Origin: CALEUX01 sp964608615
Lineage (GTDB): Bacteria; Bacteroidota; Bacteroidia; Bacteroidales; Marinilabiliaceae
Length of the DNA: 37,461 bases
Direction: 5' to 3'
Assembly: GCA_964608615.1 (NCBI GenBank)
Contig: CAZSQG010000034.1
Coordinates: 1 to 37,461, forward strand
The first letter of the stretch is position 1, and each line of letters starts with the position of its first letter. Of the stretch, positions 22,150-30,182 are shown piece by piece. The notes below the pieces were generated by a model. The model saw only the letters and a program-made list of their open reading frames with translations. It was not told the origin of the DNA and did no database searches. The position numbers and the translations under genes were made by a program.

Positions 22150-23811
22150 ATGAAGCACTCAGGAGCAGAAATTATTGTTCGTTTGCTCGAACAGAAAGGG
22201 ATTACAACTATTGCAGGAATCCCCGGCAGTGCAAACCTCCCGTTATACAAGGCTTTGTACGATAGCACTATAAAGCACGTTCTGGCACGTCACGAACAAG
22301 GCGCAGGTTTTATAGCGCAAGGCATGGCGCGCAGCACAGGCAATGCTGCCGTTTGCTTTGCAACATCAGGCCCCGGAACAACCAACTTGCTTACGGCTAT
22401 TGCCGATGCCAAGCTCGATTCAATACCTGTAGTTGCTTTTACAGGACAAGTTCCTACTGCCATGATGGGAACCGATGCTTTTCAGGAAATAGATACATAC
22501 GGGCTTACCATTCCTATCACAAAACACAATTTTCTTGTACGTTCGGCAGCCGAATTACTCGATGTGATTCCGCTGGCTTTCCATATTGCCGAATCGGGAA
22601 GACCCGGCCCTGTGGTTATTGATGTTCCAAAGAACGTTCAGTTACAAGAATGTGAGTTTGAACAATGGCCTGAATTCAAATCAGCCACACAAAAAACTAA
22701 TATTCCAACCAAAACTGCAACCAAAATTGCTGCAATGATTAATAATGCTGCAAAGCCTGTTTTGCTTGTTGGGGCTGGGGTTATCGAATCAAAGGCGGAG
22801 AACCTTTTATTGATGTTGGCTGAAAAAAATACTATTCCTGTAACATCAACGCTTAGGGGATTAGGGTGTTTTCCGCCCACACATCCGCTATATCTGGGTA
22901 TGATTGGCATGCACGGCACAAAATATGCCAACCAACTCATCGAAGAAGCCGACCTTGTAATTGCACTAGGGGTGCGGTTTGACGACAGGGCTACAGGTAA
23001 AGTTTCTGAATTCTGTAAAAATGCGGCAATCATTCATGTTGATATTGACAAAGCAGAAATCAATAAGATTAAACCCTCGTTCGCTAGCTTAAATGCTGAT
23101 ATTACGGTTTTCTTAAAATCGATTAACCCACTTATTGAAACAAACAGCCGGCCAAAATGGATTAGTATCATTGAGAAGAAAATGAGGGATTTACCTTATG
23201 TTGAAGCACCCGGGAATGGAGATTTCTTCCATCCATTGTCGATAATAAAAGCGGTAGCCAGCTGTGTGCCGCCCGACACAATTATTACCACCGATGTGGG
23301 ACAACATCAAATGTGGGTGGCGATGAAATACCCCATAACGCATTCACGTACTTTTCTTACCTCTGGAGGCCTGGGAACAATGGGCTTTGGAGTTCCAACG
23401 GCCATTGGTGCAGCACTGGCCAATCCGCATAAAAAAGTTGTTTGTTTCACAGGCGACGGTTCATTTCTTATGAATATTCAGGAACTGGCTACTATTGCCG
23501 ACCTCAAACCAAATATCGCCATCCTGCTTTTCAATAATGGTTGTTTGGGATTGGTGCGACAGCAACAGGAATTGTTTTTTGGACAGAAATACATTGCATC
23601 GCAATTTCAATCAATCCCTGATTTTACTGCAATAGCAAAAGGTTTTGGATTGCGTGCGGTCGACCTGGAGAAATCCCGTAATCCACTACAAGAACTTGAA
23701 AATGCCCTTAGCTCAACAGAACCGGTACTTATAAATGTACCAATAAAATATTGTGAGAATGTTTTTCCAATGGTACCTCCGGGTGAGGCGAATAAAACAA
23801 TGATTGGATAA
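22150..23811 (+). CDS. ilvB: Acetolactate synthase, large catalytic subunit
   Basis: Acetohydroxyacid synthase joins two pyruvates, or pyruvate and 2-ketobutyrate, in the first common step of valine, leucine and isoleucine synthesis. With the ATG at 22150 the protein has 553 residues and three thiamine-enzyme domains. Visible sites include the activating glutamate Glu49 in RHEQGAG, the SGPGTTN motif, FTGQVP, the FAD-type middle domain with LGVRFDDRATG, and the diphosphate motif GDGSFLMN running to LLFNN (about residues 434-461). A reading from GTG 22099 would start inside the terminator hairpin, so I reject it. ilvN follows after 159 bases. The partner ilvN favours acetolactate synthase over related carboligases. 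Confidence 0.93.
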   Translation: MKHSGAEIIVRLLEQKGITTIAGIPGSANLPLYKALYDSTIKHVLARHEQGAGFIAQGMARSTGNAAVCFATSGPGTTNLLTAIADAKLDSIPVVAFTGQVPTAMMGTDAFQEIDTYGLTIPITKHNFLVRSAAELLDVIPLAFHIAESGRPGPVVIDVPKNVQLQECEFEQWPEFKSATQKTNIPTKTATKIAAMINNAAKPVLLVGAGVIESKAENLLLMLAEKNTIPVTSTLRGLGCFPPTHPLYLGMIGMHGTKYANQLIEEADLVIALGVRFDDRATGKVSEFCKNAAIIHVDIDKAEINKIKPSFASLNADITVFLKSINPLIETNSRPKWISIIEKKMRDLPYVEAPGNGDFFHPLSIIKAVASCVPPDTIITTDVGQHQMWVAMKYPITHSRTFLTSGGLGTMGFGVPTAIGAALANPHKKVVCFTGDGSFLMNIQELATIADLKPNIAILLFNNGCLGLVRQQQELFFGQKYIASQFQSIPDFTAIAKGFGLRAVDLEKSRNPLQELENALSSTEPVLINVPIKYCENVFPMVPPGEANKTMIG

Positions 23812-23892
23812 TGCTTTTTTGTATACACAGATGAAACTTGCAAGAGTATGAAACTCTAAAGAAGTGGAAGAATCTTATTTCTGATACGAGTT

Positions 23893-23941
23893 CCCCCGAA
23901 AAATAGGGGCTACCTGTCCCGGCTGAAAGACGGGAGGCTAT
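23893..23941. repeat. Dispersed two-hairpin intergenic repeat, copy 1 (inside ilvB-ilvN)
   Basis: A first small hairpin CCCC...GGGG (23894-23897 with 23906-23909) leads through ACCTG to a 25-base core at 23917-23941, a TCCC...GGGA hairpin with a GAAA centre and the tail GGCTAT. The core matches copy 2 at 25870-25894 at 22 of 25 positions. It sits between two genes that should be co-transcribed. Confidence 0.6.
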
Positions 23942-23948
23942 CTGACCA

Positions 23949-23975
23949 AAAAAAAACAAAATATAAACAGATGAA
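23949..23975 (+). repeat. 27-bp repeat covering the ilvN start, copy 1
   Basis: An A-run followed by ATAAACAGATGAA ends inside the first codons of ilvN. The same 27 bases with one mismatch occur in reverse orientation at 25808-25834. Both copies lie next to a copy of the two-hairpin repeat. Confidence 0.5.
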
Positions 23976-24297
23976 AAAAACAGATTATACCGTAATAGAA
24001 TTGCTCGTTAACAATCACCCCGGCGTGATGTCGCACATTACCGGTTTGTTTTCCCGACGCGGTTACAACCTCGAAGGCATATTGTGCGGTTCAATTGGCG
24101 AAGGTACTACAAGCATAATGTACCTATTGGTAAATGAAGATCAGCAATTAATACAAATTGTGAATCAATTGGAGAAACTTCACGACGTGATTGAATTAAA
24201 GCTACATCCCGAATACGACCATTCGGTTTTCTATACGATTGATAAACTCTTACAAGGCAATGTTCAATATAAAGGCAGGAGGGAGCAAGTTTATTAA
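23971..24297 (+). CDS. ilvN: Acetolactate synthase, small regulatory subunit
   Basis: The 108-residue protein is an ACT-domain subunit of acetohydroxyacid synthase. It opens with VIELLVNNHPGVMSHITGLF and SRRGYNLEGILCG, the signature that binds the branched-chain end product (usually valine) and mediates feedback control. It is of the short type, like E. coli IlvN, without the longer C-terminal domain of IlvH. The start at 23971 is the only reasonable ATG. It follows ilvB by 159 bases; that gap contains the dispersed hairpin repeat. Its stop codon abuts the stop of a convergent small gene with no spacing. Confidence 0.92.
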   Translation: MKKTDYTVIELLVNNHPGVMSHITGLFSRRGYNLEGILCGSIGEGTTSIMYLLVNEDQQLIQIVNQLEKLHDVIELKLHPEYDHSVFYTIDKLLQGNVQYKGRREQVY

Positions 24298-24480
24298 TTA
24301 ATTTTCTTGATTGTTTTTAAGTCGTACTGAGCTGAATGTCAATGCAAAAATTGCTATTAATAAAATAACTCCGATAAAACGGACAACCCAGTCGGGTACT
24401 GACAAAATAAATCGCGATAATAAAAAAAAGATTATTCCAATAATAAGAATAATTTTATTTGTAAGCTGTAATCGCCTCAT
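24298..24480 (-). CDS. Small two-helix membrane protein, unknown function
   Basis: The 60-residue product has two clear hydrophobic helices, IILIIGIIFFLLSRFIL (about residues 10-26) and a second from VVRFIGVILLIAIFALTF (32-49), joined by a short SVPDW turn, with basic residues at both ends. It therefore should span the inner membrane as a hairpin. I do not recognise a named family. Its stop directly abuts the ilvN stop on the other strand. It is supported by composition and a proper ATG only. Confidence 0.5.
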   Translation of the reverse strand: MRRLQLTNKIILIIGIIFFLLSRFILSVPDWVVRFIGVILLIAIFALTFSSVRLKNNQEN

Positions 24481-24777
24481 AATTATCGTTTTTTTTGTTT
24501 ATTATAAGTGTTTATGGGGTAACTGCCGGCTGATTTCTCAGCTCTTGTGCCCTAATAACTGCACTTGAGAGTTATCTATGTGTTATTGCTATTTATAACA
24601 TGCATTATTTTCAATACCCATCAAACGTATCAATACTTATAAAGGGTGATTGTTGAATGATGAAATAACTGAAAATTCATAATAAATAAGGCATAACATT
24701 ATATTGCGAAGATGAAACTTCTTTGGTTTCTTTTACTTCGTAATTTGTATTGAATATCGCCTATATCCACAATACCT

Positions 24778-24981
24778 TTAATGGATAATACACACTGCCA
24801 ATTCTCGTTCTATCTCGAGAAAATGTATTTTGTTTTCTCTTGCCAACCAACCCAAAGCAAGGTAAATATCTTTAATATTCATTTTAGTCGTTTTTTTTAA
24901 ATCAACGATCTTAAGATTTCCATTTTTGTTAAGTATTTGCCAAATTTTACCGGCATCAATTCCAATTTTATCTTTTTCCAT
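24778..24981 (-). CDS. DUF2582-type winged-helix protein
   Basis: The 67-residue protein matches the small winged-helix family DUF2582: IGIDAGKIWQILNKNG, then LKIVDLKKTTKMNIKDIYLA as the helix-turn-helix, and LGWLARENKIHF as the wing lead-in. This is a stand-alone DNA- or nucleic-acid-binding fold with unknown targets. It has no export signal. It lies 31 bases downstream of the Rnk/GreA-type gene on the same strand, so both are probably one transcript. Confidence 0.85.
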   Translation of the reverse strand: MEKDKIGIDAGKIWQILNKNGNLKIVDLKKTTKMNIKDIYLALGWLARENKIHFLEIERELAVCIIH

Positions 24982-25012
24982 GATACTTGAATTTAATATA
25001 ACAAATTAGCTA

Positions 25013-25450
25013 TTATAAATCTTCTCCATTTGCTTCCGGTTGATAAATCACCTTTTCAATCCTTACATTTTGTTCTCCTTTAGGAGCTTTAAATGTTACA
25101 ACATCTCCGGCTTTATAACCCAATAATGCACAACCTAAAGGAGAAAGGACAGAAATTAACCCTTTAGAAAAATCGGCCTCATTAGGATACACTAAACGTA
25201 ACTCCATTGTTTTAACTGATTCTAAAAATAAAACATTCATTACTGAATTCATAGTTACAAAATCAGGTGTAATTAGTTTTGAATTAATTTTTGAAGCTCT
25301 TTGTAATTCAATACCTAGAAACTCTAAATATTGCATGTCAACGATTTTATTTTTTCGCAATGATTGAATAAGATGAGTTAACCTTATAAAATCCGACTGT
25401 GTTACAGTAATTGCAGCACTGGTTTCAGTATAATTTTTATTTTTTGCCAT
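25013..25450 (-). CDS. Rnk/GreA-type regulator (GreA/GreB C-terminal domain)
   Basis: The 145-residue protein has a short N-terminal helical part and a C-terminal FKBP-like Gre domain: PDFVTMNSVMNV, ELRLVYPNEADFSKG, ISVLSPLGCALLGYKAGDVV and EKVIYQPEANG. This order and length fit Rnk, the regulator of nucleoside diphosphate kinase that binds RNA polymerase but lacks the long GreA coiled coil. The role is probably to modulate transcription, inferred from the family. It precedes the DUF2582 gene by 31 bases in a two-gene unit. Sequence upstream contains only intergenic repeats and a small open frame. Confidence 0.88.
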   Translation of the reverse strand: MAKNKNYTETSAAITVTQSDFIRLTHLIQSLRKNKIVDMQYLEFLGIELQRASKINSKLITPDFVTMNSVMNVLFLESVKTMELRLVYPNEADFSKGLISVLSPLGCALLGYKAGDVVTFKAPKGEQNVRIEKVIYQPEANGEDL

Positions 25451-25602
25451 AATACTTGTTCTTTAAATTGTTCCGAATTATATAATTTTCGGCAAAACTT
25501 TATTTAACTAATTTTGTGGGTATGTATAAAAACTTAAATCCGATACACAAATAAAGCGGTTACGATTTATATTTGCATCGGATACAATACAAAGTTAATA
25601 AG

Positions 25603-25752
25603 TTATTTAATAATAAAAAATGGGAAACAAGTACTATTATTTTCTTTATAGTAACAAGTTTCTCCAGCCTCCTCTTTATCTGCAAGTCTTGGATAATAAT
25701 TGTAATAATATTCGTTTTTTTTTGCTGCGTTCAATAGCTTTTTGGGCTTCAT
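25603..25752 (-). CDS. Possible 49-residue peptide, unknown
   Basis: From an ATG at 25752 a minus-strand frame of 49 codons starts MKPKKLLNAAKKNEYYYNYY and ends ETCYYKENNSTCFPFFIIK. It is basic at the start, rich in tyrosine, has two cysteines and lacks a signal peptide. I do not recognise it. The frame passes through a run of nine A bases. It could be a genuine small protein or chance in AT-rich DNA; a 27-bp repeat shared with the ilvN start lies 55 bases upstream of it, in the same orientation. Confidence 0.25.
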   Translation of the reverse strand: MKPKKLLNAAKKNEYYYNYYPRLADKEEAGETCYYKENNSTCFPFFIIK

Positions 25753-25807
25753 TTATTAATTAATCATTGAATTTTTGTAACTATTCATAAGGGTTATTCT
25801 GTAGACA

Positions 25808-25834
25808 TTCATCTGTTTATGTTTTGTTTTTTTT
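25808..25834 (-). repeat. 27-bp repeat shared with the ilvN start, copy 2
   Basis: Read on the minus strand this matches 23949-23975 at 26 of 27 positions, including the ATG. The frame opened by this ATG closes after 18 codons, so no ilvN-like protein follows. Confidence 0.5.
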
Positions 25835-25849
25835 ACTCACCTGATAATT

Positions 25850-25894
25850 CCCGAATTGGGACAACCTGGTCCCAGCCGAAAGGCGGGAGGCTAT
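25850..25894. repeat. Dispersed two-hairpin intergenic repeat, copy 2
   Basis: CCC-gaatt-GGG (25850-25860) leads through ACCTGG to the core at 25870-25894, where TCCC/GGGA and GCC/GGC pair around a GAAA tetraloop and the tail GGCTAT follows. It matches copy 1 at 23917-23941 at 22 of 25 core positions. Confidence 0.6.
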
Positions 25895-25950
25895 TCTCCT
25901 GTGTGTGGAAATTTACTCATGGCTCGTTTCATATACATGATAAAATTTAA

Positions 25951-26036
25951 CCGAAAAGGTCGCAAAGTTATTTATTTGCAGGAATCGCAAAGTGTTAGTA
26001 ATTAAATCTTTGTGTTTTCCTTTTCGCACTTTGCTG
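25951..26036. repeat. Imperfect inverted intergenic element with CGCAAAG units
   Basis: CGAAAAGG followed by CGCAAAGT on the left is mirrored by CCTTTTCG and ACTTTGC on the right, with another CGCAAAGT between. The stretch could fold into a long imperfect hairpin. Elements built from CGCAAAG-type units are common between genes in environmental Bacteroidota; this looks like a worn copy. The rest of the gap to 26324 shows no gene. Confidence 0.35.
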
Positions 26037-26324
26037 TAAATTTCTATCTCATTCAAACTTTTAAAAGTGCCTGAATAGTTCCCTTTTTTTAATGCTAAAT
26101 AGAATAAATTACCAGATATGGCAATAATGTCGCAATCTCAATCATTCCAATATTAAAGGCCTAATTATTACCGATAAAACAGTGTGGGTATTGTTATTTC
26201 ACTTCTTTCAAGCTATTTACGGGTTTTGTTTAAACTTGATTTGTAACTCTTCTTTATCTTTCTTTTGTCTATACTTATTATTGGCTCAAAATTGCCCTTT
26301 TTTCAAAAATCCATGAAATGTTTC

Positions 26325-26332
26325 TATATTTG
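26325..26332 (+). promoter_or_regulatory. Probable -7 box ahead of the AddB-like gene
   Basis: TATATTTG fits TAnnTTTG exactly and lies 22 bases before the start codon at 26355, implying a very short leader. The upstream box is only TTTC at 26301-26304. Confidence 0.4.
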
Positions 26333-26354
26333 AAATGAAGCAAATTCAATTGTT

Positions 26355-29231
26355 ATGCAAAGTTTTTTGGAACTACTGGCTGATTATCATATTAAAAATC
26401 ATTTATCACAGTTAAGCGATATTTGTTTTGTGTTTCCGGGCCGAAGAGCAGGACTATTTTTCAACAGACACCTTAGTCAAAAAGTGGATAAGCCCATTTG
26501 GGCTCCAAAGACATTAACCATCAGTGAATTATTTAGCGAGTTAACACCAATCCCGGTAAGCGATAGCATTAGTCTTCTGTTTAAGCTTCACATTTGCTAC
26601 CAAAAAATCATGAAATCGGATATCACCATTGACGAGTTTCTTCCTTTTGGTGAGATGTTACTCAACGATTTTAATGATATTGATAAATATCTGGCTAATG
26701 CCAAAAGACTTTTTACCAACCTGGCCGATTTAAAAGCGCTTGAAGATGACTTTAGTTATCTTTCTGAAGAGCAAATCGAAGCCATTCGTTCCTTCTGGAT
26801 TACATTTAGTGTACCAAAGCTGTCGAAACATCAGGAAGAATTTATTAATACATGGGAGCGATTGTTTGAGCTTTATACTGTTTTTAACCAGGAATTAATA
26901 GCTGAAGGGGAAGCCTACGAAGGCATGATTTACAGAGCCACAGCCGAACGTATCATCAAAGAGAAATCGGTGAACCTGCCTTACAAACGCATCGTGTTTG
27001 CCGGATTTAATGCGCTTAATGAGTGTGAGAAAAAACTGTTTCATTTTTTGAATATTCAGAAAAAGGCAACGTTCATTTGGGATTACCCGCAATGGATCAT
27101 GGATCTTGGTGGTGGTGAACGTAAAATCAATCCTTTTACCGATCATGAAGCCATTCGTTTTGTCAAACAAAATATTATTGACTTTCGACCTCCCCTCGAC
27201 TGGCAAAATCCCAATCCGGATCATGTTCCTGCTATAACCATCACATCAGCTCCCAACGACTTGGTGCAGGCTCAGATAGCACATGATTTTTTAAAGAATC
27301 AAAGCGCAACTATTACCAAAGAGGAAAACCTGGCTCTGATTCTTGCCGACGAAAACCAGCTCTTCGCGGCACTGCATGCCATACCCGAAGAGATAAACAA
27401 TATCAATGTAACTCTGGGTTATCCTTTAAAAAGCACCCCTGCTTATGGTTTAATCGAAAACTTATTATCGCTTCAAAAATCGGCTCGAACCACCAAAGAA
27501 GGTAAAACATGGTTTTATCACCGACCTTTGTTGGCATTGCTGCGGCATCAGTACATGGCGACCGTTATGGGGGTGACACAAGGCGAACTGGTTAGAAAAA
27601 TTGTTGGCTCAAATCATATTTTTATTGAAAAGGGATCTCTAGGCGATTCAGAACTCTCAAAAATCATCTTCAGAAAAGTTGAAACAGCTGCTGAACTCAC
27701 CATATATCTTAACGACATACTGCTTCATGTGTTTAAGCAACTCGAAAAAAAGGAAAACACTGAATTTGAGCGGGAGTTTGTTTTCCATCTTTATACTGTT
27801 ATTATTAGATTATCTGATATTCTTTCGCATCAGCAACATCAGCCAGCTCCTGAAACATGGATGCTTTTGTTTAAACGAATTGCCGAACAGCAAACCGTTC
27901 CTTTTAAAGGTGAGCCATTGAGTGGTCTTCAGGTTATGGGACTTCTTGAGACCCGGGCTCTCGATTTTGATAAACTGATCATTCTTAGTATGAACGAAGG
28001 GGTATTCCCGCGCACATCGCCCCCTAATTCGTTCGTTCCCTTTAATCTGCGAAAGGGACATGGATTACCAACCATCGACAATCAGGATGCAATTTTTGCC
28101 TATTATTTTTATCGCATTATTAACAGGGCTAACGAAGTTAAACTTGTTTACTCCACTACCCGAACTGTAACCGGCGAAGGTGAGATGAGTAGATTTTTAC
28201 AACAGCTTTATTATGAGTATCCTGGCGATGTTAATATTGAAACAGCCATTCAAAAAGTTAATATTCCTGCCTACCAAAAACTTGAAGCATCTAAAAACAA
28301 AGAGGTCACGAATAAATTGAATGAGTGGGTTCTTGGTGGATCTCAATCGCTATCGCCCAGTGCTTTGAGTACCTATATTGAATGCCCGCTTCGGTTTTAT
28401 TTTAAATACATTGTGGGCATAAAAGAACCTGAAACCATTGGAGAAGACCTTGATCCACGAGTTTTTGGAAATCTGTTTCACCAAATTCTGGAGAAAATCT
28501 ATTCTCCGTTTACCGGACAAGTTATTGCTTCATCTGATCTGCAATCTATATTGGATAATAAGTCCCTTATTAAGGATACGATGAATGAGGTGTTTGTAGC
28601 CAATATTCCGTTTATACGTCAAAAGTCAACTGTTTTTGCTGACCTGCAGGGAAAAAACAGCCTGGTTTATGAAATATTATTTAAGTACATCAAACAGTTT
28701 CTGATAAAGGAGAAAGAGGCAACACCCTTTAAACTCATATCGCTCGAAGAAAAGGTTCATAGCGTGGTTACTCTGCCGGATGGAAGAAAAGTTAATATTG
28801 GGGGAACCATTGATCGCACCGATTTACGAAGTGACACCATTCGTATTATTGATTACAAAACAGGTCAGGCCGGACAATCGATTAAGGATGTTGCCGAGCT
28901 TTTTGATCCCAGCAAACACTCAAATTCCAAGGCCATATTTCAAACCTTACTTTACAGTGTTATTGTTGAAGATAAAATAAAAGATAAACCAATTGCGCCC
29001 GGAGTTATATCGGTTAAGCATCTGTTCAATAAAGACTTTTCAATGGATCTTCTTTTAAAGAAAGATAGAAACAGTGCGGAACAAATTACACTGGAGCTTT
29101 TAAAAGAACCCTTTATGGAATTATTAAACCAGTTGCTTTTCTCCCTTTTTGATAAAGAAACACCTTTTACCCAGACTCCTCACGAGGAAACATGTGGTTA
29201 TTGCTTGTTTAAGGAGCATTGCCTGAAATAA
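26355..29231 (+). CDS. AddB-like PD-(D/E)XK nuclease with Fe-S cluster
   Basis: The 958-residue protein resembles AddB/RexB-type recombination nucleases. Its N-terminal two thirds follow a degenerate UvrD-like helicase fold starting FVFPGRRAGLFFNRHL, with no clean Walker motif seen. The C-terminal part is a PD-(D/E)XK nuclease: LSPSALSTYIECPLRFYFKY, GNLFHQILEKIY, and IDRTDL followed by IRIIDYKTGQ. Four cysteines, Cys677 and then Cys947, Cys950 and Cys956 in CGYCLFKEHC, match the Fe-S clamp that staples AddB nuclease domains. The partner would be an AddA helicase-nuclease for double-strand break processing, but none is in the window. It is transcribed alone and ends at a hairpin. Confidence 0.9.
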   Translation: MQSFLELLADYHIKNHLSQLSDICFVFPGRRAGLFFNRHLSQKVDKPIWAPKTLTISELFSELTPIPVSDSISLLFKLHICYQKIMKSDITIDEFLPFGEMLLNDFNDIDKYLANAKRLFTNLADLKALEDDFSYLSEEQIEAIRSFWITFSVPKLSKHQEEFINTWERLFELYTVFNQELIAEGEAYEGMIYRATAERIIKEKSVNLPYKRIVFAGFNALNECEKKLFHFLNIQKKATFIWDYPQWIMDLGGGERKINPFTDHEAIRFVKQNIIDFRPPLDWQNPNPDHVPAITITSAPNDLVQAQIAHDFLKNQSATITKEENLALILADENQLFAALHAIPEEINNINVTLGYPLKSTPAYGLIENLLSLQKSARTTKEGKTWFYHRPLLALLRHQYMATVMGVTQGELVRKIVGSNHIFIEKGSLGDSELSKIIFRKVETAAELTIYLNDILLHVFKQLEKKENTEFEREFVFHLYTVIIRLSDILSHQQHQPAPETWMLLFKRIAEQQTVPFKGEPLSGLQVMGLLETRALDFDKLIILSMNEGVFPRTSPPNSFVPFNLRKGHGLPTIDNQDAIFAYYFYRIINRANEVKLVYSTTRTVTGEGEMSRFLQQLYYEYPGDVNIETAIQKVNIPAYQKLEASKNKEVTNKLNEWVLGGSQSLSPSALSTYIECPLRFYFKYIVGIKEPETIGEDLDPRVFGNLFHQILEKIYSPFTGQVIASSDLQSILDNKSLIKDTMNEVFVANIPFIRQKSTVFADLQGKNSLVYEILFKYIKQFLIKEKEATPFKLISLEEKVHSVVTLPDGRKVNIGGTIDRTDLRSDTIRIIDYKTGQAGQSIKDVAELFDPSKHSNSKAIFQTLLYSVIVEDKIKDKPIAPGVISVKHLFNKDFSMDLLLKKDRNSAEQITLELLKEPFMELLNQLLFSLFDKETPFTQTPHEETCGYCLFKEHCLK

Positions 29232-29236
29232 AAGAA

Positions 29237-29265
29237 CGCCGACTGCATGGGTAATTCAGTCGGCG
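29237..29265 (+). terminator. Terminator after the AddB-like gene
   Basis: CGCCGACTG (29237-29245) pairs perfectly with CAGTCGGCG (29257-29265) around an 11-base loop, five bases after the stop codon. The following ATATTTCT is only moderately T-rich. Confidence 0.6.
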
Positions 29266-29324
29266 ATATTTCTAAAATCCTTCTCAAGCTGAAGAATCTA
29301 ACTATGTTTGTTTTGTTTGAAGCT

Positions 29325-29783
29325 CTATCTGATGCGGTCGATGGATCGAATAAGAGCCTCATCTCTTCCAATGGCTTTAATGGCTAAAAAAACAAAGACC
29401 ATGGCAATAAGTGGTAAAACCATTGCCCACGAAAAGCTATGCTCAGCACCCAGTTCTTTCGAAGCAGTTTTTCCAAAGTAATAGATCATAACAGATAATC
29501 CTATTAACAGACCTAAACTCATTCCGCATAATCTTATCTGGAGAATCCTTTTCCTGTATAAAAAAATAATAACAAGCAATAACAATTCCGCAACAACTAG
29601 TAGGATAGTAAGGGCATGAGTTGGCATCACAAGTCTGTTATCGGCATCAATGGTGTAAACGCCATCAGCAGTAAGTCTGAAAAGCCCTGTTTCATTTGCA
29701 AATTGAGCCAGATCCATTGAAAACAATGCTGCAGTAATAGCAAATGCTATTAAAAGGTATAAGGTTTGAATTCTTTGTAACAT
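29325..29783 (-). CDS. DUF4293 membrane protein
   Basis: The 152-residue protein starts MLQRIQTLYLLIAFAITAAL, the typical opening of DUF4293, a family largely confined to Bacteroidota. Four hydrophobic helices are visible, at about residues 8-24, 56-76, 85-103 and 118-134, with a polar loop containing DADNRLVMP between the first two. It should sit in the inner membrane. The function is unknown for the whole family. It converges with the AddB-like gene, and a TATTTTTG box (minus strand, 29801-29808) sits close to its start. Confidence 0.88.
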   Translation of the reverse strand: MLQRIQTLYLLIAFAITAALFSMDLAQFANETGLFRLTADGVYTIDADNRLVMPTHALTILLVVAELLLLVIIFLYRKRILQIRLCGMSLGLLIGLSVMIYYFGKTASKELGAEHSFSWAMVLPLIAMVFVFLAIKAIGRDEALIRSIDRIR

Positions 29784-29800
29784 GTTGATCAGTTTTTTTA

Positions 29801-29808
29801 CAAAAATA
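29801..29808 (-). promoter_or_regulatory. Possible -7 box of the DUF4293 gene
   Basis: TATTTTTG on the minus strand matches TAnnTTTG and ends 17 bases before the start codon at 29783. No TTTG is found at the expected upstream distance. Confidence 0.3.
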
Positions 29809-30182
29809 TAAAGAAACTCGGTAATATCTATTTGGATTGGTCCACTTTGATAAACAATAAAATATAAATAACTGTTATAAAAAAGCTTGAAGCTTAAATT
29901 TATTAAAAGCTACCATTTATTGCTTGCTTGATTTTATCTTATTTTTTTATTATATTTAATTAATCCGTCAGCGTTTTTTACAAAAGCATAAAGATTAATT
30001 AACAGGGGTGTTGATAAGAAAACAGTGTGAAATTCAAATTTTATTTATTAATTTGAAGGACTTATCAATGGATTACATTAAATAAATAAAGTCAAGAAGT
30101 CTTACAAGTTATTATAACAATTTTGTTTGTATAATAAGGAGTTATTCGTTAGTATGAATAATTGAATTTTAAATAATCTGAA
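29809..30182. other. AT-rich gap ahead of the nucleoside phosphorylase gene
   Basis: No gene is seen on either strand. A TATAAT sequence with TTTG just upstream (around 30123-30136) might serve the following gene, but it does not fit the Bacteroidota spacing. A small inverted pair AAGCTTGAAGCTT lies near 29883-29895. Confidence 0.3.

Noticed and set aside
24311..24568. 85-codon plus-strand frame after ilvN
   Set aside because: It overlaps the minus-strand two-helix membrane gene, and its composition is that of AT-rich noise rich in I, K and N.
25538..25583. Inverted pair ATCCGAT...ATCGGAT upstream of the Rnk-type gene as an operator
   Set aside because: Seven-base arms 32 bases apart are too weak in AT-rich DNA to support a site.
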